DNA from: Candidatus Izemoplasma sp.
Lineage (GTDB): Bacteria > Bacillota_I > Bacilli_A > Izemoplasmatales > Izemoplasmataceae
DNA length: 48,196 bases
Reading direction: 5' to 3'
NCBI GenBank assembly: GCA_007132465.1
Contig: SLOP01000032.1
Coordinates: 1 to 48,196, forward strand
A program made the position numbers and the translations under genes. The notes under the pieces are model-generated. The model did no database searches. It had not been told where the DNA came from and worked only from the letters and a program-made list of their open reading frames with translations. Within the stretch, counting starts at the first letter, position 1, and every line of letters starts with the position of its first letter. Of this stretch, positions 15,998 to 25,169 are shown piece after piece.

Positions 15998-16029
15998 TAG
16001 GTGATGTCGATTTAGTATATGAAAGGCAT

Positions 16030-16057
16030 AAAAAAAAGAGGGCTATTCATCGCCCTC
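16030..16057 (-). terminator. Intrinsic terminator of dnaE-pfkA-pyk
   Basis: GAGGGC-GATGAATA-GCCCTC followed by eight Ts on the minus strand. The pyk stop codon is in the loop. Confidence 0.85.
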
Positions 16058-17482
16058 AGTGATATCGATAATTCGTAAGCTGTTGGTTGGGGTACCGATG
16101 GGGAACCCCCCGGTGATGACAATGCGGTCTCCCGGTTTTGCCAGTTCGTGGTCTCGCACGTAATCTATGGCGATACGCATCAGCGCTTCGGTGTCTTTTG
16201 GCAATGCAAATGGCACCGCGTTCACGCCGCTGTTAAGCGCAAGGCTTCTTGCTTTCTTCGCATCAGGCACCAACGCGAGAATCATCGTGTTCGGTCGAAA
16301 CTTTGACAACAAACGCGCCGTGTTGCCGCTCACCGTCGGTGCGATGACCATGTTGGCTTGCCCTTGCATGACCGAATGTGCGACCGACATGGCGATGTTG
16401 CTGGCAATGTCGTTTGTGACGGTCTTCGATGCCCGACGGATAAGGGCCGTGCGGTCGATTTCTTTTTCTAATCGCTTCGCGATGTGGTGCATGACGTTGA
16501 CGCTTTCCACAGGATACTTTCCGATGGCGCTCTCTCCCGACAACATGATGGCGTCGGTGCCATCCAAGATGGCGTTGGCCACGTCGCTCACTTCAGCGCG
16601 CGTCGGCCGTGGATGAAGCTGCATGCTTTCAAGCATCTGTGTGGCGGTGATGCTTATTTTCCCCTTGCGATGACACATCTTGATGATGTTCTTTTGGATG
16701 ACCGGGACTTCTTCAGGCGGCACTTCGACGCCGAGGTCTCCGCGGGCGATCATCACGCCATCGACGATGTCGGTGATTTCATCGAGGTTGTTCACGCCTT
16801 CTTGGTTCTCAATTTTGGCGATAATTTGGATTGCTTCGCCACCGTGATTATCCAACAAATCGCGAATTAATGTAACGTCATCGGCATGACGGACGAACGA
16901 AGCTGCGACGAAATCGGCGCCGTGATCGCAGGCCCATTTAAGGTCTTCCATGTCTTTTTCCGATAAATACTCGAGGTTTAACTCGACACCGGGAACGTTA
17001 ATACCACGACGATCACGAATTGTGTGTGTGTTGAAGGACTCGGTTAACACGACTTTCGCGTCGGTATCGATGTCGACCACTTTCAACGTCAAATACCCGT
17101 CGTCGACAATGATGCTGCCGCCGATTTCAATGTCTTTGTACAAATCCGGGTACGTCACACTGAACTTCGTGTTATCGCCGACGATTTCTTTCATGTGAAT
17201 GGCGACTTTTTGACCGAAGGTGATCGTCGCTTGACCATCTTTGAACGTGTGTGTGCGAATTTCCGGTCCACGTGTGTCAACCAGTGAGGCGACGGTTGTG
17301 TTCAGTTCTTCGTTAACGGCTTTCAGAGTGTCTAGGCGCGCTTTGTGTTCTTCATAGTTGGAGTGCGAGAAGTTCAATCGCATCACGTCCATGCCGGCTT
17401 GCACAAGGCCGCGCATCATCGCCTTGGTTTCGGTGGCTGGCCCGATGGTGCAAACAATCTTCGTTTGATTGAATGGAATCAT
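16043..17482 (-). CDS. pyk: Pyruvate kinase
   Basis: 479 residues; phosphoenolpyruvate plus ADP to pyruvate plus ATP, the last step of glycolysis. It shows TKIVCTIGPAT at the N-terminus, the active-site region IIAKIENQEGVNNLDEI with the catalytic Lys, MIARGDLGVEVP, and the K+/Mg-binding TATQMLESM segment. It stops after the allosteric C domain and lacks the extra C-terminal PEP-utiliser-like domain of Bacillus enzymes. AGGAGG precedes ATG at 17482. It follows pfkA by 10 nt. Confidence 0.97.
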   Translation of the reverse strand: MIPFNQTKIVCTIGPATETKAMMRGLVQAGMDVMRLNFSHSNYEEHKARLDTLKAVNEELNTTVASLVDTRGPEIRTHTFKDGQATITFGQKVAIHMKEIVGDNTKFSVTYPDLYKDIEIGGSIIVDDGYLTLKVVDIDTDAKVVLTESFNTHTIRDRRGINVPGVELNLEYLSEKDMEDLKWACDHGADFVAASFVRHADDVTLIRDLLDNHGGEAIQIIAKIENQEGVNNLDEITDIVDGVMIARGDLGVEVPPEEVPVIQKNIIKMCHRKGKISITATQMLESMQLHPRPTRAEVSDVANAILDGTDAIMLSGESAIGKYPVESVNVMHHIAKRLEKEIDRTALIRRASKTVTNDIASNIAMSVAHSVMQGQANMVIAPTVSGNTARLLSKFRPNTMILALVPDAKKARSLALNSGVNAVPFALPKDTEALMRIAIDYVRDHELAKPGDRIVITGGFPIGTPTNSLRIIDITEGDE

Positions 17483-17492
17483 GCTATTCCTC

Positions 17493-18452
17493 CTAATGAA
17501 CCAATCTTCCCACAATGCCATAACGTTTGCGGGAGATGGTCTTTTTCATGGTTAAGGCTTCATCAATGCCGTAGTCCTTATAATCCATGCCGCGAAGGCC
17601 AACGACGCGGCCACCGATGCCGCGGCTCAGAAGCTCAACACCGTATTCCGCCATCTCTGCTGCGAGCACACGATCAAATGCGCTTGGCGTTCCACCACGT
17701 TGCACATGCCCGAGCACGGTCGTGCGCGTTTCGTAGCCGACCTCTTCTTGAATGGACTTGGCTAGGTCGTTGATGTCAACCATGTGTTCGGTCACAACGA
17801 CGACCGTATGGCGTTTATTACGCTGATACGAGGTTTTGACGGCATCAATGGTTTGTTGTTTGTTGTAGCCGGTTTCTGGGGTGACGATGAACTCGCTGCC
17901 CACGGAAATTCCAGCGTACAAGGCCAAATCACCACAATGACGTCCCATCACTTCGACCACGCTACACCGCTGGTGTGAAAATGACGTATCACGTAGTTTG
18001 TCAATCGATTCAACCGCCGTGTTTAACGCGGTGAAAAAACCGATGGTGTAGTCGGTGGAGGCGATGTCATTATCGATGGTGCCGGGGAGACAAATGCATT
18101 GGATGCCTAACGTGTGTAGGTCACGTGCCCCGCGAAATGACCCGTCACCGCCAATGACAATTAATCCGTCAATGTTTCGCCGCTTCAAGTTTTCGACGGC
18201 GCGTTGTTGAACCTCGACTTGTTTGAATGCTTCGTAACGGGCGCTTCCCAAAATGGTGCCGCCGCGGTTCAAAATACGAGATACCGTTTCGCGCGTCATT
18301 TTCTTGATGTCATCTTCCACCAAGCCTTTAAACCCGTTATAAACGCCATACACGTTGAATCCGTGATGGAACCCGCTTCGCACGACGGCGCGAATGGCCA
18401 TGTTCATGCCTGGCGCGTCGCCGCCTGATGTCAACACTGCGATGTTTTTCAT
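17493..18452 (-). CDS. pfkA: ATP-dependent 6-phosphofructokinase
   Basis: 319 residues, normal for bacterial PfkA. It phosphorylates fructose 6-phosphate. LTSGGDAPGMNMAIRAVVR binds ATP, VIGGDGSFRGA and PGTIDNDI (with the catalytic Asp) form the active site, EVMGRHCGDLALY binds sugar phosphate, and LGHVQRGGTPSAFDR closes the effector/substrate site. The Gly of the ATP-site GGDGS motif marks an ATP rather than a PPi enzyme. The order dnaE-pfkA-pyk is common in Bacillota, though accDA is missing here. Confidence 0.97.
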   Translation of the reverse strand: MKNIAVLTSGGDAPGMNMAIRAVVRSGFHHGFNVYGVYNGFKGLVEDDIKKMTRETVSRILNRGGTILGSARYEAFKQVEVQQRAVENLKRRNIDGLIVIGGDGSFRGARDLHTLGIQCICLPGTIDNDIASTDYTIGFFTALNTAVESIDKLRDTSFSHQRCSVVEVMGRHCGDLALYAGISVGSEFIVTPETGYNKQQTIDAVKTSYQRNKRHTVVVVTEHMVDINDLAKSIQEEVGYETRTTVLGHVQRGGTPSAFDRVLAAEMAEYGVELLSRGIGGRVVGLRGMDYKDYGIDEALTMKKTISRKRYGIVGRLVH

Positions 18453-18475
18453 GGAATCACCTTCATCTTATGTAA

Positions 18476-21400
18476 TTATTCCGTTGTTTTACCCACACGT
18501 TCAATCACAAATTGCAGCCGCTCTTCTTTTAGTTTAACGCTTCCCGCCAACCTCAGCAACGCACCGATCAACAATCGCTCACCATAGACGCCATAAGTTT
18601 TAGGAAAGCAGACGGCATCGAGTTTCCCGCCGTCGTCTTCTAAGGTCACAAAAGCCATCGCATCACCCTTCTTGGTGGTGATTTCCCTCACCTCAGCGAT
18701 GACGGCGGTCAGTTCGAGACGCTGGTCGCGATGGCGCCGCGTGATTTTTGAGGGCGTTATTTTGGCCCGCTTGAGTGCTGAAAGATGGCGTCGTATAGGG
18801 TCGTGTGTCAAATTAAACCCAAGGCACTCCAGCTCTTTTTCCTTCAACAACGCGTCATCAAACTCTGCTTTCTTATCATACACGAACTCGTTTAGTGCCT
18901 CAGCACCCTGATACTCGATGTAATGATCGAGCGCCTCAAGGTTTTCGATCATGGTCTGTTTGGTCAGGTTGAACCCATCGCAGGCGCCGGCAAAAATAAG
19001 CGATTGCATGGTTCGGCGGTTCACCGTGCCTCGTGTCCGTTCAACCATATCCGCAAACGACGCAAAGGGTTTGTCTTGCCGTGCTTCCTCAATCGCTTGG
19101 AGCACGCTCTTACCGACGTTTCGAATGCCAGTCAACGGATAATATAGTGCGTGTTTATGATGCGTAAAGCGGTCGGTGCTGAGGTTGATGTCAGGCGCCA
19201 TAACCGTGAGGCCGTGGTGTGTCGCTTCGCGAATGTACTCACGCATCAATGTCTCGTTGGCAAGAGCGCGTTGCATCAACACGCCAACGAAGTAGGCGGG
19301 GTAATTGGCTTTAAGATACGCCATCCAGTAACTGATGATGGCATAGGCGACCGAATGGCTCTTATTGAATCCGTAGTTAGCGAACTTAACAATGTAATCG
19401 TAGATTTCATCGGCGAGCTGGTGGTCGCGTCCCGCTTGGACGGCTTTTCTCACAAACCGTTTTCGTTCGTTTTCCAAGCCTTCGGCGTCCTTCTTGCTGA
19501 CGGCACGGCGCAACAAATCCGCTTCGCTCATCGAATAGTTCGCAAATGCCGCTGCCATGGCCATGATTTGTTCCTGATAAAGCAATATGCCTTCGGTGTC
19601 ACGCAGTATCGCGTCTAAGGATGGGTGCGGGGTGCGCACCGGTTCTTTTTTCTGCCGGCGTCGCAAATAGGTGTCGATGCTCTCCATCGGGCCGGGACGA
19701 AACAGCGCTAAGATGGTGACGATATCGTCAAACGAACGGATTTTCATGTCGCGTATGAGGCGTCGCATGCCGCGGGATTCAAGTTGGAAAATGCCGCTGG
19801 TCGAACCTTCCCGCAGCATGGTGAACGTCTTTTTGTCATCCAAGTTTACGCGGTAGATGTTCACACGTTTACCGATGTGACGTTCGATGTCACCAAGCAC
19901 GGTTTCGATGAATGTTAAATTTCTCAATCCTAAGAAGTCCATCTTAAGGAGGCCCATGTGTTCGAGGTCTTGTTGCTCGTATTGTGTTTGGTGACTGTTG
20001 TTTAACCCGGGTTGAATCGGGGTGTATTCAATCAGGGGTTCGTGCGTGAGCACAATGCCGGCCGCGTGCGTGCCAACGTGCTTGGGTAGCCCTTCAATGC
20101 GTGCGGCGACGCGCAGCCACTCGGCGATGCTTTCGTGTTGTGAGATGCGGTTTTGCACATCTTTGTCAGCCTTAACCATCAGGGCAATCGACGAATATTT
20201 GTCGAGCCGCCGCGCCATTTCTTCCACATGCTTTGGCGCCACCTCAAAGACACGGGCACTTTCCCTGAGCGCGCTTTTTTTCAAAAAGGTACCAAACGTG
20301 CATATCGTCGACACAAACTCATTGCCATAACGCGTTCGTGTGTAGGCGATAACCTCGTCACGGGCATAGTCGGGAAAATCAATGTCGATGTCGGGCATGC
20401 TTTGTCGTGCCGGGTTCAAAAAACGTTCAAAGACAAGGCCGTATTGCAAGGGGTCCACGTCGGTGATGCCAAGGGCGTATGCAACCAAACTGCCGGGCGC
20501 GCTGCCTCGTCCTGGGCCGACGAGCATGCCGCGTTGCTTCGCATAGCGCACTACATCCCACACAATAAGGAAGTAGTCGTCATAGCCAAGGGTGTGAATG
20601 GTTTCGAGCTCTTCTTTTAATCGCCGTCGATACGGCGTCATGTCCTTTTGCGTATGTTTAAGCCGTTTGTCCAAGCCTTTTTGAGCCAACGCAGCCAAAT
20701 ACCCGTCGCTTGACAACCCTTGTGTATCAGGGTAGGTGGGTAAACTCGGTGAGGCCAAATCAAGCGTGATGGTATGCTCGGTGATGAAGGTCGTTAGCGT
20801 GTGAGCGTCTGCCTCATCCAACGTGCGGTGTTTCTGCGTGGAATCTCCGTGCGCATCAACGTCATCAACGGTGTGATCGACGGGCAATTGGAAGATGCGT
20901 CGCAGCGCGTGGTAAACGTCTTTATCTTGACCTTCGCGGTATTTCACATAATCCGTGGGCAACCGTTTGACCTTAGCGTCTTCAGGCAATGCGTAGGCCG
21001 GATGATCGGCCACGTAAAGCGTGGTGGTGATGGCTTTGAGTGCTTCGGTGAGTTGCTGGAACCCGCGGGGGTTTTCGCATGTTGTGCGTCCTTCGCCTTC
21101 GTGGACACCTAACACCGTCGTCACCTCGTTTGCGTATTTTTTATACAACGAAAACGACAACGTCTTATTAAAGCTTTGCAAGGATGCAATTTTCATTAAA
21201 CTCTTGTATCCCCGCGTGGATTGCGCGTAGGCAACCACGTGAATGTAGGGTCCATCAAAGAGCGGTTCAAGTCGGCATTGCAAGCCCAACACCGTCTTCA
21301 ACCCAGCCGCGGCACCTTCTTGAAGAAATCGATAAGCCGCGTGCATGCGATTATCGGTTAATACCACCGAATCCTGACCGGTTTCCTTAGCATGTTCAAT

Positions 21401-21478
21401 CAGCCATTCCACGGTGATGTTTGACCCCGAAAAACTGTATCCGCTCTCGACGAAAACGCTTGGCAAGGTCACAGGCAT
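18476..21478 (-). CDS. dnaE: DNA polymerase III alpha subunit (DnaE type)
   Basis: A 1000-residue replicative polymerase of the DnaE class. GPGRGSAPGSLVAYALGITDVDPL and MPDIDIDFPDYARDEV (metal-binding Asp pair) mark the palm; GLLKMDFLGLRNL and FRPGPMESI are further polymerase motifs; NYGFNKSHSVAYA is in the fingers; the C-terminus is an OB-fold (ELTAVIAEVREITTKKGDAMAFVTLEDDGGKLDAV region). The N-terminal PHP domain is degenerate (LTDNRMHAAYRF where active PHP domains have H), so it should lack PHP nuclease activity. ATG at 21478 is chosen because GAAGG lies just upstream and the sequence before it is not family-like. First gene of the dnaE-pfkA-pyk unit. Confidence 0.95.
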   Translation of the reverse strand: MPVTLPSVFVESGYSFSGSNITVEWLIEHAKETGQDSVVLTDNRMHAAYRFLQEGAAAGLKTVLGLQCRLEPLFDGPYIHVVAYAQSTRGYKSLMKIASLQSFNKTLSFSLYKKYANEVTTVLGVHEGEGRTTCENPRGFQQLTEALKAITTTLYVADHPAYALPEDAKVKRLPTDYVKYREGQDKDVYHALRRIFQLPVDHTVDDVDAHGDSTQKHRTLDEADAHTLTTFITEHTITLDLASPSLPTYPDTQGLSSDGYLAALAQKGLDKRLKHTQKDMTPYRRRLKEELETIHTLGYDDYFLIVWDVVRYAKQRGMLVGPGRGSAPGSLVAYALGITDVDPLQYGLVFERFLNPARQSMPDIDIDFPDYARDEVIAYTRTRYGNEFVSTICTFGTFLKKSALRESARVFEVAPKHVEEMARRLDKYSSIALMVKADKDVQNRISQHESIAEWLRVAARIEGLPKHVGTHAAGIVLTHEPLIEYTPIQPGLNNSHQTQYEQQDLEHMGLLKMDFLGLRNLTFIETVLGDIERHIGKRVNIYRVNLDDKKTFTMLREGSTSGIFQLESRGMRRLIRDMKIRSFDDIVTILALFRPGPMESIDTYLRRRQKKEPVRTPHPSLDAILRDTEGILLYQEQIMAMAAAFANYSMSEADLLRRAVSKKDAEGLENERKRFVRKAVQAGRDHQLADEIYDYIVKFANYGFNKSHSVAYAIISYWMAYLKANYPAYFVGVLMQRALANETLMREYIREATHHGLTVMAPDINLSTDRFTHHKHALYYPLTGIRNVGKSVLQAIEEARQDKPFASFADMVERTRGTVNRRTMQSLIFAGACDGFNLTKQTMIENLEALDHYIEYQGAEALNEFVYDKKAEFDDALLKEKELECLGFNLTHDPIRRHLSALKRAKITPSKITRRHRDQRLELTAVIAEVREITTKKGDAMAFVTLEDDGGKLDAVCFPKTYGVYGERLLIGALLRLAGSVKLKEERLQFVIERVGKTTE

Positions 21479-21499
21479 CCCACCTTCTTTGTCGATACC

Positions 21500-21508
21500 A
21501 TTGTACCA
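21500..21508 (-). promoter_or_regulatory. Extended -10 promoter of dnaE operon
   Basis: TGGTACAAT on the minus strand, 22 nt before the start codon. A perfect hairpin, CCTCGC-GCA-GCGAGG (21518-21532), sits in the -35 region instead of a recognisable hexamer. Confidence 0.6.
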
Positions 21509-21535
21509 CGTTTCACCCTCGCTGCGCGAGGACAA

Positions 21536-21570
21536 TAAAAATCCCGCCCCGGTTTTCGGGGCGGGTTTTT
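21536..21570 (-). terminator. Intrinsic terminator of surface-protein gene (bidirectional)
   Basis: CCCGCCCC-GAAAACC-GGGGCGGG followed by ATTTTTATTG on the minus strand, with A/T runs on both sides. Confidence 0.92.
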
Positions 21571-22846
21571 AGCAGGTTTTCTTACGCCAAGACCACCACA
21601 CACCACCCGCAATTAACACCGTGCCCACCGCAAACAAACCGACTTCCAATATGATCATCTCGCGGTTGGTGTTGGATTCTTGCATTTCGATGTCAAACGC
21701 ATGGGTTTCACGGTAATCGTTAACGCCGAATATCTCCAGTGTGTAATGGCCTTGTTCATCCACGACGACCCCGGATTCAACCAAGCGTCCATTCAAAAAG
21801 CCCGTGCCGTTAAACGTTAAGGTTTGCGGGGTGTCATAACGGTTGCCATCGTAAATGCCTTTGAGGTTCGATGTAACAGTGAAGTTCAAGGTTTTCTTGT
21901 AACCTCCGAGCCCTTCAACCGTCAACTCGTGATGTCCCGGTGCTTCGATTGTTTCGCCGCTTGTGAAGGGTTGACCGTTCAGTCGCACGTATCCTTCCAT
22001 CACCACAACCATCACCCCAGGCGCGACCACATCTCCTGCTTCGATACCTTCAATAATGGGTTCGACCGTGAAAGGCAGGATTTTTCCAGCATAATGCAGT
22101 TCGTAGTGCCCAGGATACGCCACCGAAAAAGCTCCGTGTACAAGTTCATCATTCAACAGGCCGGGATTAAGCACAAAGCCCTCAACTTCGCGCGTGTAGG
22201 TGGCGTGTGGGGTAATGCCATACACCGCGTCTGCGGTAAGCACGTTAAGTTCCGCATCGAGGCCATAACGCGGCGGATATGTGTCATAATAATACAGACA
22301 TAAAAGGGTGTCGCACCTCTCCACATGTGGCAGCGCTTCGTTGAAGCTGGTCGAACGCATCGCCCCGGTGGCAAAATCAATAATCATAAAGTGGGTGGCT
22401 TGAAGCGATAAGGTGCGGCGTTCATCCATCTCGACGTGTTCATCGACTTGGAAAATCAACGTGTCGTGAAGCAAAAAAACACCACGAACCTCTTGGTGAT
22501 TTTCCTCGGTGTACCACGTGTAAACAGCCTTTCCTTCGGTGTCATAAACGTGAATAAAGGCCACGTAGCGTCGCGTGTCGCCATCGGTTTGGATGGCAAA
22601 TCCGGCCAACACGAAATGCTCGCCATCGGTGGTGATATGTGACGGTGTGTAGCGGCGCGTCTGCGATTCAACGGTGACATCGAACTGGTGTTCGCCACGC
22701 ACTCGGATACGCATTACGTTGGTGTCACCCTGTCGCTCGGTTTCAACGGTGATGTCGCTTCCGAGCACCGTGTCTGTGTTGCTGGTGGCGGATACATCGT
22801 GCGATGCAAGCGCCATGATTGCCAATATAAAAGCCATGATTTTCAT
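21569..22846 (-). CDS. Secreted surface protein with Ig-like repeats and C-terminal membrane anchor
   Basis: 425 residues, not a recognised family. It has a signal peptide (MKIMAFILAIMALASHDVSA), a beta-rich central part (about 30-220) with many Thr/Val strands, then at least two repeats of about 60 residues (263-323 and 325-388) sharing L-N-G-x-x-x-x-S-G ... G-H-x-x-L-x-V/I-x-G-x-x-x-Y, with a weaker one at 222-262. A hydrophobic helix at about 398-420 and a basic tail RKKTC anchor it. Cys at the very end and a pair C-D-T-L-L-C in the middle are its only cysteines. AGGAGG lies 6 nt before the ATG. The gene follows ackA by 61 nt. Probably an extracellular adhesin or sensor-like protein. Confidence 0.65.
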   Translation of the reverse strand: MKIMAFILAIMALASHDVSATSNTDTVLGSDITVETERQGDTNVMRIRVRGEHQFDVTVESQTRRYTPSHITTDGEHFVLAGFAIQTDGDTRRYVAFIHVYDTEGKAVYTWYTEENHQEVRGVFLLHDTLIFQVDEHVEMDERRTLSLQATHFMIIDFATGAMRSTSFNEALPHVERCDTLLCLYYYDTYPPRYGLDAELNVLTADAVYGITPHATYTREVEGFVLNPGLLNDELVHGAFSVAYPGHYELHYAGKILPFTVEPIIEGIEAGDVVAPGVMVVVMEGYVRLNGQPFTSGETIEAPGHHELTVEGLGGYKKTLNFTVTSNLKGIYDGNRYDTPQTLTFNGTGFLNGRLVESGVVVDEQGHYTLEIFGVNDYRETHAFDIEMQESNTNREMIILEVGLFAVGTVLIAGGVWWSWRKKTC

Positions 22847-22907
22847 ATCATACCTCCTCATTCGTATGATACGCATCTCACGGCTTTTTGCTTGTCGGGT
22901 TTTTGCG

Positions 22908-24101
22908 TTACGCGCTTTCTTCCATCAAACGCAAGGTGTCGCGAGCAATCATGACTTCTTCGTTGGTCGGAACCACCAACAGCGTCACCTTCGATGCCGC
23001 GGTCGAAACGACGCGTTCGACGCCGCGAACTTCGTTGGCTTTGTGGTCCAATTCCGTCCCCAGCGCAGACAAGCGCTCGACAATCATTTCTCGTGTGTTC
23101 GGTGCGTTTTCACCAACGCCGGCGGTGAACGCAATGGCATCTACGCCACCCATTCTCAGCACGTACGCGCCAATGTAATCGGCAATCATTTTCGCTTGTT
23201 TTTGGATTGCCAGCAAGGCGCGTTTATCGCCTTTGTAAGCAGCGTCCCAAAGATCACGAGAGTCGCTGGAAACACGTGATACGCCAAGGTATCCCGAACT
23301 CTTGTTCAAATCGTTCATAACTTGTTGGACGGTTTTGTTCTCTTTTGTCGAGATGTACTCGACAATCGCCGGATCGATGTCGCCGCTGCGTGTCCCCATG
23401 GGAATGCCAGCAAGTGGCGTAAACCCCATTGAAGTGTCAACACTGATGCCTCCGTCAACGGCACAGATGCTCGCGCCGTTGCCGATGTGTAAGACGATGG
23501 TCTTGAGTGCTTTTATGTCCTTATTGAGCATGGTCGCCACGCGTTGCGAAACGTATTTATGGCTTGTGCCATGAAAACCGTACTTGCGCACACCGTATTT
23601 CTCATACCATTCATACGGTGTTGAATACATGTAGGCATCTTCTTTCATCGTCTGGTGGAACGCGGTGTCAAACACGGCGACCATCGGCGCATCAGGAAGT
23701 GCGACCTTAAATGCTTTGATGCCGGTCAAGTTCGCCGGATTATGAAGCGGTGCGAGATCGCTGACTTCGTTGATGGCATCGAGGACTTCGTCGTCGATTA
23801 GCACCGAATCACTAAACTTCTCGCCACCATGCACGACACGATGGCCGACGCCTTTGATTTCATCAAACGATTTGACAATTTTCAGTTCCACAAGCTGCTT
23901 AAGAAGCATCTTGACGGCGATGGTGTGATCCGGAATTTCCAGTGTTTCCGAGTGCTTCTCTCCGTTCACTTTAATGGTGAACACGGCGTTGGGCAATCCA
24001 ATACGCTCAACCACACCACTGGCCACGACGCGTTCGTCGGGCATCTCGAGCAATTGAAATTTGAGTGAGGAACTTCCTGCGTTTACAGCCATGATTTTCA
24101 T
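22908..24101 (-). CDS. ackA: Acetate kinase
   Basis: 397 residues, full length. Reversible acetyl phosphate plus ADP to acetate plus [17 protein letters not shown] is the N-terminal ASKHA signature, [10 protein letters not shown] and [13 protein letters not shown] carry active-site Asp, Arg and His, [23 protein letters not shown] is the second signature, and [13 protein letters not shown] is near the C-terminus. It overlaps the upstream methyltransferase-like gene by 4 bp (ATGA), the ytxK-ackA arrangement known from Bacillus. It implies acetate fermentation or overflow. Confidence 0.98.
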   Translation of the reverse strand: MKIMAVNAGSSSLKFQLLEMPDERVVASGVVERIGLPNAVFTIKVNGEKHSETLEIPDHTIAVKMLLKQLVELKIVKSFDEIKGVGHRVVHGGEKFSDSVLIDDEVLDAINEVSDLAPLHNPANLTGIKAFKVALPDAPMVAVFDTAFHQTMKEDAYMYSTPYEWYEKYGVRKYGFHGTSHKYVSQRVATMLNKDIKALKTIVLHIGNGASICAVDGGISVDTSMGFTPLAGIPMGTRSGDIDPAIVEYISTKENKTVQQVMNDLNKSSGYLGVSRVSSDSRDLWDAAYKGDKRALLAIQKQAKMIADYIGAYVLRMGGVDAIAFTAGVGENAPNTREMIVERLSALGTELDHKANEVRGVERVVSTAASKVTLLVVPTNEEVMIARDTLRLMEESA

Positions 24102-25045
24102 TGCACATCTCTCGCTTTCTTTTGAAACCAGTGATTCATGTTGACTAATGCCTTCTGAAAAGCTTCCTCGTCGGTAAACGGTGGAAGGTCCACAAGAAGG
24201 AAATCGTCCTTGGTTTCGTCTTTATCTACTTTTTTCTTTACGATAAGCACGCTTTTCGGATGCGTCGTGAACATGGTCTCATCCAGCTTCACAAGACCAA
24301 AGAGGTGCGCTTTTTCCATCAGTTTTTCGCGAAACAGCGTGTGTTTCTTCTGACTGAAGAAATCGTTCTCAATGAGTGCGATAAAGTATCCGCCTTCACG
24401 TAGGTGGTCCAGGTGGTGCAAAATTACCGGATAGGGGAAATAGCCCAGCGGATCATCAAGCTTGTGTGGCGGAAAATCCGTCACAATGAGATCAAACGCC
24501 CCGCCTTCGTAAGTCACTGTGTTTTGGTGGAACACTTGGTTCTCAATGTCCATGGCATCACACAGGTTACGGGCGAGCGTGCACATGAGCCAATCATCAT
24601 CCACGCCAACGATACGCATGGGTGTGTCAAGTTGTAGCGCCATGGTGACTGCCATGTTCGCCGTCCCAATGAGCGGGTCGAACACCGTTTTTGGATTCTC
24701 GTTCGGATACAAACGATCAACGAGGTAAGCGATAAACATGCCGATGCTGTCTGGCGTCATCTGTGCGTTGGTGATGCGCGCATCCTTAAACCCTCTAAGC
24801 AACGCCAGCTGAACCGCTTTGCGCACGGTCTCTTTTTCGAACGCCCGGTCGCGCACAGACGCTTTCGCTTGGTGATACGTGGCGAGAAGTGCATCGTCGA
24901 TGTCGCGCTTCACGGTGTCATCTAGCAAATAATCAAGGGCGTCGTTGACACCCTCGAGGTACGTGATTCCCAACGTTTCTTTAGCGGCGCCAGCCACGGC
25001 GTCGATGTATGCATAGAAGGCTTCGACATCGGTCGTTTTCGCCAT
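24098..25045 (-). CDS. ytxK: Class I SAM-dependent methyltransferase-like protein, YtxK family
   Basis: About 315 residues. A helical N-terminal half is followed by a methyltransferase fold like that of N6-adenine DNA methylases: [19 protein letters not shown] (motif I) and [23 protein letters not shown] (catalytic loop with D-F-P-P, where true methylases have (D/N)PPY), followed by [14 protein letters not shown]. The position just before ackA is that of B. subtilis YtxK. A second ATG starts 3 nt upstream (25048). The target is unknown, and the altered catalytic loop leaves activity in doubt. Confidence 0.8.
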   Translation of the reverse strand: MAKTTDVEAFYAYIDAVAGAAKETLGITYLEGVNDALDYLLDDTVKRDIDDALLATYHQAKASVRDRAFEKETVRKAVQLALLRGFKDARITNAQMTPDSIGMFIAYLVDRLYPNENPKTVFDPLIGTANMAVTMALQLDTPMRIVGVDDDWLMCTLARNLCDAMDIENQVFHQNTVTYEGGAFDLIVTDFPPHKLDDPLGYFPYPVILHHLDHLREGGYFIALIENDFFSQKKHTLFREKLMEKAHLFGLVKLDETMFTTHPKSVLIVKKKVDKDETKDDFLLVDLPPFTDEEAFQKALVNMNHWFQKKARDVQ

Positions 25046-25062
25046 CATTATCACCACAAGCC

Positions 25063-25091
25063 ATTTTACCATAAACGGCCCTTGATGTCTA
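25063..25091 (-). promoter_or_regulatory. Promoter of ytxK-ackA
   Basis: TAGACA, 17 bp, TAAAAT, with TG before the -10 (TGGTAAAAT) on the minus strand. Confidence 0.65.
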
Positions 25092-25121
25092 TGATTATCA
25101 GGGCAGTTCAAGCCGTCTTCA

Positions 25122-25150
25122 TCGACAAACAGGGCGGCCTTTGGTATGAT
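25122..25150 (+). promoter_or_regulatory. Promoter of yidD-bcp
   Basis: TCGACA, 17 bp, TATGAT on the plus strand, 19 nt before the start codon. Confidence 0.65.
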
Positions 25151-25169
25151 TGATGTGAGGAGTGTTGCC

